NCBI GenBank assembly: GCA_964455285.1
Contig: CAYVVG010000004.1
Coordinates: forward strand, 33,678-97,677
Direction of reading: 5' to 3'
From: CAIVAT01 sp964455285
GTDB lineage: Bacteria > Bacteroidota > Bacteroidia > Bacteroidales > FEN-979
DNA length: 64,000 nt
Shown here: positions 42,171 to 50,608 of the stretch, piece by piece
How the letters are laid out: each line of letters opens with the position of its first letter
Position numbering within the stretch: the stretch's first letter is position 1
The notes under the pieces: generated by a model
Seen by the model: only the letters and a program-made list of their open reading frames with translations
The model's database searches: none
Told to the model about the DNA's origin: nothing
Position numbers and translations under genes: made by a program

Positions 42171-44068
42171 TAGGCCCGCTCATTCCTGCCTTCGATGTAA
42201 TTGATGAAGGCCCTGTTCACCACTTTATTTCCGCCGGGTGTGGGATAATCGCCGGTGAAATACCAGTCGCCCCGGTGGTCAGGAATTGCTTCATGAAGGG
42301 CCTCGATCGATTGAAAAAGGATCTTCACGCCGGCTTTGCAGGAGGGGGGTGTCAGAAGCCGTGATATCTTCTCCGAGAGCTGGTCGGTCGAAAAAGGAGC
42401 ATAGATCTCTTTGACATAATTGACGATTTTCTCCTTGGGCCAGTGCTCCTGGGTTTTCGACTTTCGGTACACTTCGTTGATAATATGCTCCTGGTGAGTC
42501 TCTTTCAGCAATTCAACGGCTGCCCTGAAGGCGATGAAATCGGTCAGCCTTGCCATGTCGATGCCGTAGCAATCGGGATATCTTATCTGGGGCGCCGAGG
42601 AGGCGATGATGATGGTGCGGGGTTTGAGCCGGTCGAGGATCCTCAGAATGCTTTGTTTCAGCGTGGTGCCGCGGACAATGGAATCGTCGAGAACGACCAG
42701 GTGGTCAAGGCCGGGACGGATGCTGCCGTAAGTGATGTCGTACACATGTGCCGCCAGGTCGTCGCGCTGGGAATCGCGCGTGATAAAAGTCCTCAGCTTC
42801 ATATCTTTCACGGCGACTTTTTCCGCCCTTGGCTTCAGCGCCAGGATGCTTTTCAGGGTTTCCCGGTCCGCCTGCTTCCCGGCTTCCAGGATGCGCTCGA
42901 TCTTCACGGTGTCGCAAAAGCGGTCGATCTCCTCGATCAAGCCATAATAAGCGTCGATCGCGGTATTCGGGATGTAGGAAAAAACAGTGTTTGCCACGTC
43001 ATGGTCGATCGCATTCAGGACCGCAGGGCAAAGGAATTGCCCCAGTTTTTTCCGTTCACGGTAGATTTCCTGGTCGGTTCCCCTTGAAAAATAGATCCTT
43101 TCAAAGGAGCATGAACGTTTTTCCCGGGGCCGGCTGAACTCTTTCTCGCTGATCTTCCCGTCTTTTTTGATGATCAGGGCATGCCCCGGCTGCAATTCCC
43201 GGATGCGGTCGTAGGATACATGAAAGGCAGTCTGGATCACCGGCCGCTCGGAAGTGACTACGGCCACCTCTTCGTCGGTGTAATAATAGGCGGGGCGGAT
43301 ACCGGAAGGATCGCGCATGACAAAGGCGTCGCCGTGCCCGAACATTCCCGCGATCACATACCCGCCGTCCCATGTTGACGCGGCGTTGCGAAGGATCCTG
43401 GAGACGTTCAGGTTCTTCGCGATGCGGAAGGTGATCTCGCGTTTGGGATACCCTTTTTTCTTGAACCGCTGGTAAAGTTCCTCGTTCTCCTCGTCCAGAA
43501 AGTGACCCATTTTCTCGAGGATGGTGATGGTATCGCTGGTTTCGACCGGGTATTGGCCCAGGTCGATCAGTTTCTCGAACAGTTCATCGACATTCGTCAG
43601 GTTGAAGTTCCCGGCAAGAACGAGGTTTTTCGTCATCCAGTTGTTTTCCCTGACGAAGGGATGGATGTTGAGGATGCTGTGTTTGCCGTATGTCCCGTAG
43701 CGGAGATGCCCCAGGTAGAGTTCTCCCACCATTTCGACATTTTGTTTCATCCATTGGGCATCGTTCAGGAGGTTCGGATGCTTTTCCTCGACTGCGCGCA
43801 GCCCGGCCGCTACCTTGCTGAAAATATCCTGTATCGGAGCTCCTGCGACCGAGCGAATGCGGTTGATGAACGGGTTTCCGGGTTCCAGGTCGAATTTGAT
43901 GCAGGCGATCCCCGCCCCGTCCTGACCGCGGTTGTGCTGCTTCTGCATCAGGAGGTGCAGTTTGTTCAGCCCGTAACAGGAGGTTCCATACCTGGAATGA
44001 TAATACTCGAGGGGCTTCAGAAGGCGGACCAGGGCGATGCCGCATTCGTGGTGGATGGAATCGCTCAT
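42167..44068 (-). CDS. PurF-type amidophosphoribosyltransferase paralogue
   Basis: 633 residues, longer than ordinary PurF (about 470-510). The Ntn glutamine amidohydrolase begins at Cys9 (HECGIALVR), so an eight-residue leader would have to be removed. QKQHNRGQDGAGI, HLRYGTYGK and LVLAGNFNLTN are conserved glutaminase segments. The phosphoribosyltransferase half has the PRPP loop VVLDDSIVRGTTLKQSI. Bacteroidota often carry this long form beside the standard PurF. The expected reaction is PRPP + Gln to phosphoribosylamine. Insertions (about 40-130 and the C-terminal roughly 70 residues) leave room for another substrate. Divergent from mnmH. Confidence 0.8.
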   Translation of the reverse strand: MSDSIHHECGIALVRLLKPLEYYHSRYGTSCYGLNKLHLLMQKQHNRGQDGAGIACIKFDLEPGNPFINRIRSVAGAPIQDIFSKVAAGLRAVEEKHPNLLNDAQWMKQNVEMVGELYLGHLRYGTYGKHSILNIHPFVRENNWMTKNLVLAGNFNLTNVDELFEKLIDLGQYPVETSDTITILEKMGHFLDEENEELYQRFKKKGYPKREITFRIAKNLNVSRILRNAASTWDGGYVIAGMFGHGDAFVMRDPSGIRPAYYYTDEEVAVVTSERPVIQTAFHVSYDRIRELQPGHALIIKKDGKISEKEFSRPREKRSCSFERIYFSRGTDQEIYRERKKLGQFLCPAVLNAIDHDVANTVFSYIPNTAIDAYYGLIEEIDRFCDTVKIERILEAGKQADRETLKSILALKPRAEKVAVKDMKLRTFITRDSQRDDLAAHVYDITYGSIRPGLDHLVVLDDSIVRGTTLKQSILRILDRLKPRTIIIASSAPQIRYPDCYGIDMARLTDFIAFRAAVELLKETHQEHIINEVYRKSKTQEHWPKEKIVNYVKEIYAPFSTDQLSEKISRLLTPPSCKAGVKILFQSIEALHEAIPDHRGDWYFTGDYPTPGGNKVVNRAFINYIEGRNERAY

Positions 44069-44115
44069 CTTACGGCTGATTAAGGGACAAAGGTATGAAT
44101 TATTCGTGCTTCACC

Positions 44116-44146
44116 CTTGTTTTGATGGCAAATCCGGCCTACTTTT
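44116..44146 (+). promoter_or_regulatory. Promoter of mnmH; decides its start codon
   Basis: TTG at 44116-44118 and a perfect TACTTTTG at 44139-44146 are 20 bp apart. Transcription would begin near 44153, so the in-frame ATGs at 44095 and 44125 are excluded and the ATG at 44164 is the start. Confidence 0.65.
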
Positions 44147-44163
44147 GGCCTCTCCTTTCGCCT

Positions 44164-45195
44164 ATGATCCAACGTATTGATGCTGCCCGCTTTCTTGCCC
44201 AAAAGAGGATGCACCCGGTGGTGGATGTGCGATCCCCCGGTGAATTCCGCCAGGGTCACCTGCCCGGCGCCCATAATATTCCTTTGTTCACGGACGGGGA
44301 AAGGGCCATGGTGGGAAGCCTGTACGTGAAATCGGGCAGGGAGGATGCCATACGGAAGGGCATGGAGATCGCCGTGCCTAAAGTGCCGGGATTTCTTGTC
44401 GCACTCCGCGGGATATCCCTTCCGGGCGATCTGTATGTCCACTGCTGGCGGGGAGGAATGCGCAGCGAACAGATGGCCGGTGTTTTCAGCGACGCAGGTT
44501 ACCGGGTCTTCCTGGTCGAGGGGGGATACAAGGCTTGCCGCCATGAGATCCGGAAGGAGCTTGGCCGCCCGGCCCGGGTGCTGGTCCTCGGCGGCTGCAC
44601 CGGATCGGGCAAGACCGGTCTGCTGCATGCTATGCGTGACCTGGGCGAACAGGTGATCGACCTGGAAGGACTGGCTTCCCACCGGGGATCCGCCTTCGGA
44701 GCACTGGGACTGCCCGGGCAACCTTCGAACGAACAGTTCGAGAACGATCTCTCCGATCAATGGTCGTCCCTGGATTTCTCGCGTACCCTATGGATGGAGG
44801 ATGAGAGCCGGATGATCGGCAGGGTGACTCTTCCCGATCCGGTGGTGGAACAGATCAGCAGCCATCCCATGATCAGGGTCGAGATGCCCCTTTCCCGCCG
44901 CATCGACCGGTTGGTATCGGAATATGCCGGATATGACGCGGAACTGCTCGCAGCGAGCCTGAAGAAAATCGGGGACCGCCTGGGTGGTCAACGAACAAAA
45001 GAGGCCCTTCAGGCATTGGAGGAAGGCCGGTTTGCCGAAATGACAGCCATCGTGCTGGCGTATTACGACAAAGCCTACAATTTTTCGATCGCCAGGAGAA
45101 AATGCAACCGGGTGACATCGATCGCGATCGAAGGCACCGACATGCATAGGGATGCAGAAAAGATCATTGAAACAGGCCGCAAAATCACCTACTAA
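44164..45195 (+). CDS. mnmH: tRNA 2-selenouridine(34) synthase
   Basis: 343 residues from ATG 44164. The N-terminal rhodanese domain has VVDVRSPGEFRQGHLPGAHN and the catalytic Cys94 in YVHCWRGGMRSEQMAG. The C-terminal P-loop domain has a Walker A, GCTGSGKT, at about 144-151, which binds the geranyl-donor or ATP-site region in the SelU family. The enzyme replaces 2-thiouridine sulfur with selenium at the wobble base of tRNAs for Lys, Glu and Gln, using selenophosphate. The next gene, 2 bp away, encodes a fused cysteine desulfurase-SelD, so selenium mobilisation, activation and use sit in one operon. Confidence 0.93.
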   Translation: MIQRIDAARFLAQKRMHPVVDVRSPGEFRQGHLPGAHNIPLFTDGERAMVGSLYVKSGREDAIRKGMEIAVPKVPGFLVALRGISLPGDLYVHCWRGGMRSEQMAGVFSDAGYRVFLVEGGYKACRHEIRKELGRPARVLVLGGCTGSGKTGLLHAMRDLGEQVIDLEGLASHRGSAFGALGLPGQPSNEQFENDLSDQWSSLDFSRTLWMEDESRMIGRVTLPDPVVEQISSHPMIRVEMPLSRRIDRLVSEYAGYDAELLAASLKKIGDRLGGQRTKEALQALEEGRFAEMTAIVLAYYDKAYNFSIARRKCNRVTSIAIEGTDMHRDAEKIIETGRKITY

Positions 45196-45197
45196 TT

Positions 45198-47402
45198 ATG
45201 GAACCGATTTACCTGGATTACAATGCCACCACGCCGCTCGACCCTGCCGTGATCGCGGCGATGCGGCCCTACCTGGAGAACCGCTTCGGTAACCCCTCGA
45301 GCCTTCATTCGTACGGGATCATGGCCCGGCAGGCGGTGGAACTGGCCCGCCGGCAGGTGGCAGGGCTGTTGGGAGCCCACCCCGACGAGATCGTTTTCAC
45401 CAGCGGAGGCACCGAGTCTAACAATTGGGCCATCAAGGGTGCCGCTTTCGCCAACGCCGGCAAAGGCGATCATATCGTCACCACGCAGATCGAGCATCCC
45501 GCTGTGACCGAGGTGTGCCGGTACCTGGAAACCCGCGGATTCAGGGTCACCTGGCTGCCCGTCGATCCGTTCGGGCTGGTGGATCCCTCCGAAGTGGAAC
45601 GGGCTCTCACCGGCCGGACCATCCTGGTGACGGTGATGCATGCCAATAATGAAACCGGGGCGCTTCAGCCTGTCGAAGAGATCGGACGACTGACCCGGGC
45701 CCGCGGTATTTTATTTCATACCGATGCGGCTCAGAGCGTTGGAAAAATTCCCGTGAACGTGGAAGTCATCGGTGCCGACCTTCTCTCCGTGGCCGGCCAC
45801 AAACTCTATGCGCCCAAAGGGGTAGGTGTTCTCTACATCCGGCGGGGCGTAAAACTGGAAAAACTGATCCATGGAGCTGACCACGAATCCAATCTGCGGG
45901 CGGGAACCGAAAATGTGATCGAGATCGTCGGGCTGGGCATGGCCGCCGAGATCGCTTCCGGTGCGTTGTCGCAGGATGACCCGGCCGGGGAACTGCGGAA
46001 TCTTCGTGACCGGTTGTTCGACGGGATCCGGCAGGCGATTCCGGAAGTGAGAATGAATGGCCATGCCCAACGACGACTGCCAAACACCCTGAGCCTGGGC
46101 TTCCCCGGTGTAGAGGCCTCCCTGCTATTGGAAGAAATGAAAGGAGTTGCCGCCTCTGCCGGCGCGGCATGTCATTCCGACCGGGCAGACGTTTCCGGAG
46201 TGCTTTCCGCGATGGCCGTTCCGGCCGAGTTTGCCATGGGCACCCTCCGGTTCTCGCTCGGCAGAATGACTACCCGGGAGGAGATTGATCGTGCGATCCC
46301 CCTGATCACCGGCGCGTTTCAGCGTATCAGGGGAGATTCCCGGTCATGGGTGACGAAGGAGGCGGGGAACGGGACTAATGTGAAGTTGACAGCCTACACC
46401 CATTCGCTGGGATGTGCCTGCAAGATCCGGCCGCAGTTGCTGGAGCGCATCCTTGAAGGTTTCCCGCGAATAGCCGATCCTGCGCTGCTGGTGGGGCACG
46501 ATACGGCCGACGATGCCGCCGTTTACCGGCTCGACGAGCGGACCGCCCTGGTGCAGACGGTCGATTTCATACCCCCAGTTGTCGACGATCCCTACCAGTA
46601 TGGTGCCATTGCTGCTGCCAATGCACTGAGCGACATCTATGCCATGGGAGGCAAGCCGCTATTTGCCCTGGGAATCGTCGGGTTTCCCGACCGCCGGCTC
46701 CCCCTTTCGGTGCTGGAGGAGATCCTTCGGGGGGCGAATGATAAAGCGGCAGAGGCGGGGATTTTCATTGCCGGCGGGCACAGCATTGAGGAAAGCGAAC
46801 CCAAATTCGGGCTTACGGTCACCGGCATCGTGGATCCTGTTAGGATCCTCAGAAATTCAACGGCCCGGGCCGGGGATGTCCTGGTGCTGACCAAACCCAT
46901 CGGAACGGGGATCATCACCACAGCCGTAAAACGGGGCATTGCAGGACATGAAGCCATGGAAGGGGCGATCCGGGTGATGAGCTGTCTGAACCGGGCGGCG
47001 TCTGACATCATGGCCGGTTTTCCGGTCAGCGCATGCACCGATGTCAGCGGTTTCGGACTTCTCGGTCACCTCAGGGAGATGGTCGTCGCTGCCGGGGTGA
47101 GTGTCCGCCTTGTCGCATCCGATGTGCCGGTGCTGCCTTACACATGGGAACTGGCCTCGGCTGGTGCGATCCCCGGGGGTACCCGGAACAATCTCGAATT
47201 TGTTGCCGGCGTGGTGGAATGGACCTCCGGAGTTCCGGAATTGATGAAGCTGATCTTGTCCGACGCCCAGACCTCCGGCGGGCTGCTGATCTCCCTTCCC
47301 GAAACAGAGTCGGATCTTTTCCTGCAGCAGCTCCTTGGGTCGGGGATCGACGCCTCGGTAATCGGAAAGGTCGGGCAGGGGCCGGCCCGCATCATTGTCT
47401 GA
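45198..47402 (+). CDS. selD: Bifunctional cysteine desulfurase / selenide, water dikinase (NifS-SelD fusion)
   Basis: 734 residues in two full domains. Residues 1-385 are a NifS/IscS-type PLP enzyme: GNPSSLHSYG, SGGTESNN, PLP-binding Lys202 in SVAGHKLYAPKGVG, and the persulfide/selenide-carrying Cys325 in SAGAACHSD. Residues about 395-734 are selenophosphate synthase: LTAYTHSLGCACKI (Cys406 and Lys409 corresponding to E. coli Cys17 and Lys20), VGHDTADDAAVY, GGHSIEESEPKFG and TDVSGFGLLGHL. The fusion should pass selenide made from selenocysteine directly to SelD. The active-site residue is Cys rather than Sec, since no in-frame UGA is needed. Such fusions have been annotated in other bacteria. 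Selenophosphate is used by the upstream MnmH; no selA or selB is in the window. The 3' end overlaps the convergent M14 gene by 11 bp. Confidence 0.93.
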   Translation: MEPIYLDYNATTPLDPAVIAAMRPYLENRFGNPSSLHSYGIMARQAVELARRQVAGLLGAHPDEIVFTSGGTESNNWAIKGAAFANAGKGDHIVTTQIEHPAVTEVCRYLETRGFRVTWLPVDPFGLVDPSEVERALTGRTILVTVMHANNETGALQPVEEIGRLTRARGILFHTDAAQSVGKIPVNVEVIGADLLSVAGHKLYAPKGVGVLYIRRGVKLEKLIHGADHESNLRAGTENVIEIVGLGMAAEIASGALSQDDPAGELRNLRDRLFDGIRQAIPEVRMNGHAQRRLPNTLSLGFPGVEASLLLEEMKGVAASAGAACHSDRADVSGVLSAMAVPAEFAMGTLRFSLGRMTTREEIDRAIPLITGAFQRIRGDSRSWVTKEAGNGTNVKLTAYTHSLGCACKIRPQLLERILEGFPRIADPALLVGHDTADDAAVYRLDERTALVQTVDFIPPVVDDPYQYGAIAAANALSDIYAMGGKPLFALGIVGFPDRRLPLSVLEEILRGANDKAAEAGIFIAGGHSIEESEPKFGLTVTGIVDPVRILRNSTARAGDVLVLTKPIGTGIITTAVKRGIAGHEAMEGAIRVMSCLNRAASDIMAGFPVSACTDVSGFGLLGHLREMVVAAGVSVRLVASDVPVLPYTWELASAGAIPGGTRNNLEFVAGVVEWTSGVPELMKLILSDAQTSGGLLISLPETESDLFLQQLLGSGIDASVIGKVGQGPARIIV

Positions 47403-49203
47403 GGCGAACGGCCTGTTCTTTATCGAATATCCTGCCCACCGGGTAAACCCCTTTCCGGGGATCGGCCCAGGCAGAGCGATTGTAAAACCAGTTGAGGATA
47501 AGCCGGGGATTTTTCGCGAACAGGCTGTCGGCAGCCATTTTTTCGCCAAACTCCTTCCTGAGCGCCGGATCCCGGGCCAGCATCTCCCGGGCCAGTTTTT
47601 CCATCACATAGGATTCTCCGTATTCCTTCTGTTCAAATATTGCATCAAAGAAACCCCAGGAAAGGAGCGAGCCGTTCCCTTTGGGCTCCAGCAGATGCGG
47701 AATGATGCGCCCGGCCGGTTGCATCACCTCTACCAGCATCGACCCGGCCGCGAAGGTGCGTGTCTCTGTGAATTCGTCGTACTCGATACGGTTCAGGGTG
47801 TGACGGCCTTCATAGGGATTCTGCTGCCATGAGGGATTTTTCAGCCGGCAGGATGAGACCTCAACCGCTGTTTCCCGGCTCAGGGGGACCATCCGGAGGC
47901 CATGCAGCTTCAGCCGGTCGATCACCTCGGTCCATTCGGCAGGGACGATGTAGGCATACGGAAGAGAAACGGTCAGTGAAGGATGGGTGGAAGAGAAATA
48001 GGGGAGGGTCATGGTTTCCGGATCTTTCGAATAGTTGAACCACTCGCCTCCGGAAAGGTCGCTCTTCTCCGAGGTATATTTCACCCCCAGGAATTCAACG
48101 AGGGTGCTGTCGTCTTTCCGGGTCTCGAACCTGAGTGGAAAGGGGGTGCGAAGGAACCCCTCGTCCGAAACATACCGGTCGGCCTCCGCCACCTTGCCGT
48201 TCAGCGTTTTCGATTCCCTGGCCAGGATCCCGATGGCGGCCAGGATGCATTCGTAGGTTGCTTCCACTCTTTGCTTATAGGGTTTCAGCATGTGTGTTTC
48301 GATCAGCAGGCCGGGCCGGTTACGCAGGGCGGTGTACCCTTGCGACAGCATCGGGGGGGCTACTTCGGTGATCAGGCCGCTCCGGGGATCGTGCCAGTTC
48401 CTGAACCCGACATAGGGAAAAACCGGGAATCCGGCCCGTTTCATGTGTTCTTCCATCCCGGGGATAAAGGTCTCTTTCGACCATGCAGTGAGCCCCTCGT
48501 CCATGCCTCCGTATACCTCCACGAGGTAAGTGAGGACATAGCGGTAGTCGGCTCCGTCGGTGGTATGGGTGTCGATGAAGAAATCGGGCATCCAGGCATT
48601 GAACATCTGCAGCCAGGCCTTCATTTCCGGGGCGTCTGCCTTAAGAAAATCGCGGTTGAGGTTCAGGTTGACCGCGGTTGAGCGCCAGCCCATCTCCACG
48701 GGCCCGTTCTGATTGATGCGGTTGAACGGGCCAAAGCGTTCATGTCCGTCGACATTGAATACCGGGATAAAAACCACCGATACACGGTCGAGAAGGCCTG
48801 CCGGCACCGGGGGGAAAGAGGATTTCCTCCGATCGGTACCGGTAATGGCCAGGTCCCGGATCAGCATCATGCCTGCATCCTTTCCTTCGCACTCACCCGC
48901 ATGGATGCAAGCCTGGATCAGCAAAAGGGTCCTCCCGGCTGCGTGGATGGAGGCAGGATCGGTAAACCCGTCGCGGTCGACGATGAGGAGCGGAAGTTCC
49001 CTCCCCTGTGCACTTTTTCCGAACGAAGCCAGGTGGATCATGGGTGAAGCTTCGGCCAGGCGCCGGCAATAGGCCATCGTTTCGGCATAGCGGGGCGTCT
49101 CCGTTCCCCCTGAGATTTCAAAGAAGGTTTGCCAGTCGGGGCCCTGGGCCGCCAGGAATCCGGCAGGCAGGATCAGCAGGAACAGGAAGATGCGTGTTCT
49201 CAT
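47392..49203 (-). CDS. Secreted M14 family zinc carboxypeptidase
   Basis: 603 residues. The signal peptide is about 1-19 (LFLLILPAGFLAAQ). The zinc site is visible: H101 and E104 in IQACIHAGECEGKDAG, and the third ligand His in FFIDTHTTDGADYRY (about residue 213). NLNRDFLKADAPE supplies the substrate-binding Asn-Arg pair. A C-terminal region of about 280 residues after the peptidase domain matches the large Bacteroidota M14 group. It probably removes C-terminal amino acids from peptides in the periplasm or outside the cell, complementing the DPP-IV. The start is the ATG at 49203 with no better alternative. Confidence 0.9.
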   Translation of the reverse strand: MRTRIFLFLLILPAGFLAAQGPDWQTFFEISGGTETPRYAETMAYCRRLAEASPMIHLASFGKSAQGRELPLLIVDRDGFTDPASIHAAGRTLLLIQACIHAGECEGKDAGMMLIRDLAITGTDRRKSSFPPVPAGLLDRVSVVFIPVFNVDGHERFGPFNRINQNGPVEMGWRSTAVNLNLNRDFLKADAPEMKAWLQMFNAWMPDFFIDTHTTDGADYRYVLTYLVEVYGGMDEGLTAWSKETFIPGMEEHMKRAGFPVFPYVGFRNWHDPRSGLITEVAPPMLSQGYTALRNRPGLLIETHMLKPYKQRVEATYECILAAIGILARESKTLNGKVAEADRYVSDEGFLRTPFPLRFETRKDDSTLVEFLGVKYTSEKSDLSGGEWFNYSKDPETMTLPYFSSTHPSLTVSLPYAYIVPAEWTEVIDRLKLHGLRMVPLSRETAVEVSSCRLKNPSWQQNPYEGRHTLNRIEYDEFTETRTFAAGSMLVEVMQPAGRIIPHLLEPKGNGSLLSWGFFDAIFEQKEYGESYVMEKLAREMLARDPALRKEFGEKMAADSLFAKNPRLILNWFYNRSAWADPRKGVYPVGRIFDKEQAVRLRQ

Positions 49204-49271
49204 CGGATGGGTTGTAAGACCTCAAAACTAATGAAAAATGGGTTTCAGAACGGCCTGCCACCCTGTTTTGC

Positions 49272-49279
49272 TATCTTTG
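49272..49279 (+). promoter_or_regulatory. -7 element (TATCTTTG) before the broken T9SS gene
   Basis: A perfect TAnnTTTG, 21 bp before ATG 49301. It suggests the decayed gene still has its promoter. Confidence 0.5.
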
Positions 49280-49300
49280 CAGTGATAACCCCCTCTCCCC

Positions 49301-49954
49301 ATGAAAGATCCGGCCCTGCTCCTCCTGTTTACATGGTTTCTTTTGCCCGGACTTAAGGCACAATACCCCAATGTGACCGTGGCAACCGAATATGAGCCCA
49401 ACGAACCGTCTATCTGCATCAACCCCAAAAACCCGATGCAGGTCGTAGCCGGATCGAACACCGCCAACTACCACTACTCTTCCGACGGGGGGTACACATG
49501 GAGTTCAGGAATTATGACCTCAACCTATGGCGTGATGGGAGACCCGGTGTTGATCGCCGACACAGCCGGAAACTTTTATTTCTTTCATCTCTCGGTACCC
49601 ACCGGGTCACAATGGCTCGACCGCATCGTGTGCCAGAAGTCAATCGACGGGGGCGCAACCTGGAACGACGGATCGTATATGGGGCTGAACGGGGTGAAGG
49701 ACCAGGACAAGGAGTGGGTGATCCCTTTCGCCCTTGACCAGAATTATCCGAACCCGGTGAGCCAGATGACAACCATGGCATACAAGGTTTACGCTCCCTC
49801 CCGGGCTTTACATTGTCTCCCTGATGAACGAGGGAGCATCGGTCAGAAGGAAAATGGTTGTGGAGTGAACCGGCGAAACTTTTTCCCCCTGTATTGTTTC
49901 TGCCCGGGGGAAATTCCTACCTTTGCCGGAGCCGGTCCGTTCACCGGTCTGTGA
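49301..49954 (+). pseudogene. Broken T9SS cargo gene (sialidase/BNR-like), internally deleted and frameshifted
   Basis: The open frame gives 217 residues. A signal peptide (about 1-21, FLLPGLKA|Q) is followed by a BNR/sialidase-like start: EPSICINPKNPMQVVAGSNT, YSSDGGYTWS and KSIDGGATWNDG. At about residue 145 (KDQDKEW) it jumps straight to FALDQNYPNPVSQMTTMAYK, the opening of a T9SS sorting domain, so most of the propeller is missing. After about 49800 the frame slips. The +1 frame reads YIVSLMNEGASVRRK and stops at 49866, which restores the expected sorting-domain strand, whereas the open frame runs on as unrelated sequence. I read this as a decayed gene with a large deletion plus an indel; a sequencing error could explain only the indel. 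Confidence 0.7.
49894..49925 (+). promoter_or_regulatory. Promoter of tetR1-tolC
   Basis: TTG at 49894-49896 and TACCTTTG at 49918-49925 are 21 bp apart and end 47 bp before the tetR1 ATG. The promoter lies inside the nonsense tail of the broken gene, further evidence that the tail is not coding. Confidence 0.6.
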
Positions 49955-49972
49955 AACAAGGCCCGATCTTTC

Positions 49973-50608
49973 ATGGAAAAAGAGTTGACCGAAATCCTGG
50001 AGCGAGTCAGGGAACTCTTCTACAGGTATGGAGTCAGAAGCGTGTCGGTGGAGGATATCTGCCGCGATCTCGGGATGTCGAAAAAACGCCTGTACCAGTA
50101 CGTCTCCAGCAAGACCGTACTGGTGGAGAAATTACTCGAACTGGAGCGACAGAACTTCGAGATCATCTTCGATAACAACAATTTCGAGGGGGTCAATGCC
50201 ATCGACATCCTGTTGACCGTCAGCCGGGAGTTGGGGGAACGCTTCTGGGATGTCAGCCCCTCCATGACCTTCGATCTGAAAAAATACTACCCGGAGATCT
50301 ATCATACCCATATTGACGACCGGATAGAGTTTATCTACAATAAAATACAGATCAACCTGCAGAAGGGCATCAGCCAGGGCATGTACCGCGACGACCTGAG
50401 TATTGAACTCGTTGCACGCCTCTATATCCGGCGTCTGATCGACCTTCACAACCCTGAGTTCTTTCCGGCCGACCGGTTTTCGTTCCAGGTCCTTTTCGAT
50501 GTGATGTTCGATAACTTTATCCGTGGTATCGCCAATCCCGCCGGTATCGAATATTACGAAAAGCAGAAACGCAAAGTCAATTTCAAAAAATTCAGTTCGA
50601 CCCGATGA
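49973..50608 (+). CDS. TetR/AcrR family regulator (tetR1), upstream of tolC
   Basis: 211 residues. The N-terminal helix-turn-helix is typical (YGVRSVSVEDICRDLGMSKKRLYQYVSSK split over residues 19-47). The ligand domain follows, with PSMTFDLKKYYPEIY and GISQGMYRDDLSIELVARLY. It overlaps the tolC-like gene by 4 bp (ATGA), so the two form an operon. It is clearly paralogous to the second TetR at 56615 across the whole length, including the SM(x)4KYYP(x)I motif. It probably represses the efflux locus and itself; the ligand is unknown. Confidence 0.88.
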   Translation: MEKELTEILERVRELFYRYGVRSVSVEDICRDLGMSKKRLYQYVSSKTVLVEKLLELERQNFEIIFDNNNFEGVNAIDILLTVSRELGERFWDVSPSMTFDLKKYYPEIYHTHIDDRIEFIYNKIQINLQKGISQGMYRDDLSIELVARLYIRRLIDLHNPEFFPADRFSFQVLFDVMFDNFIRGIANPAGIEYYEKQKRKVNFKKFSSTR

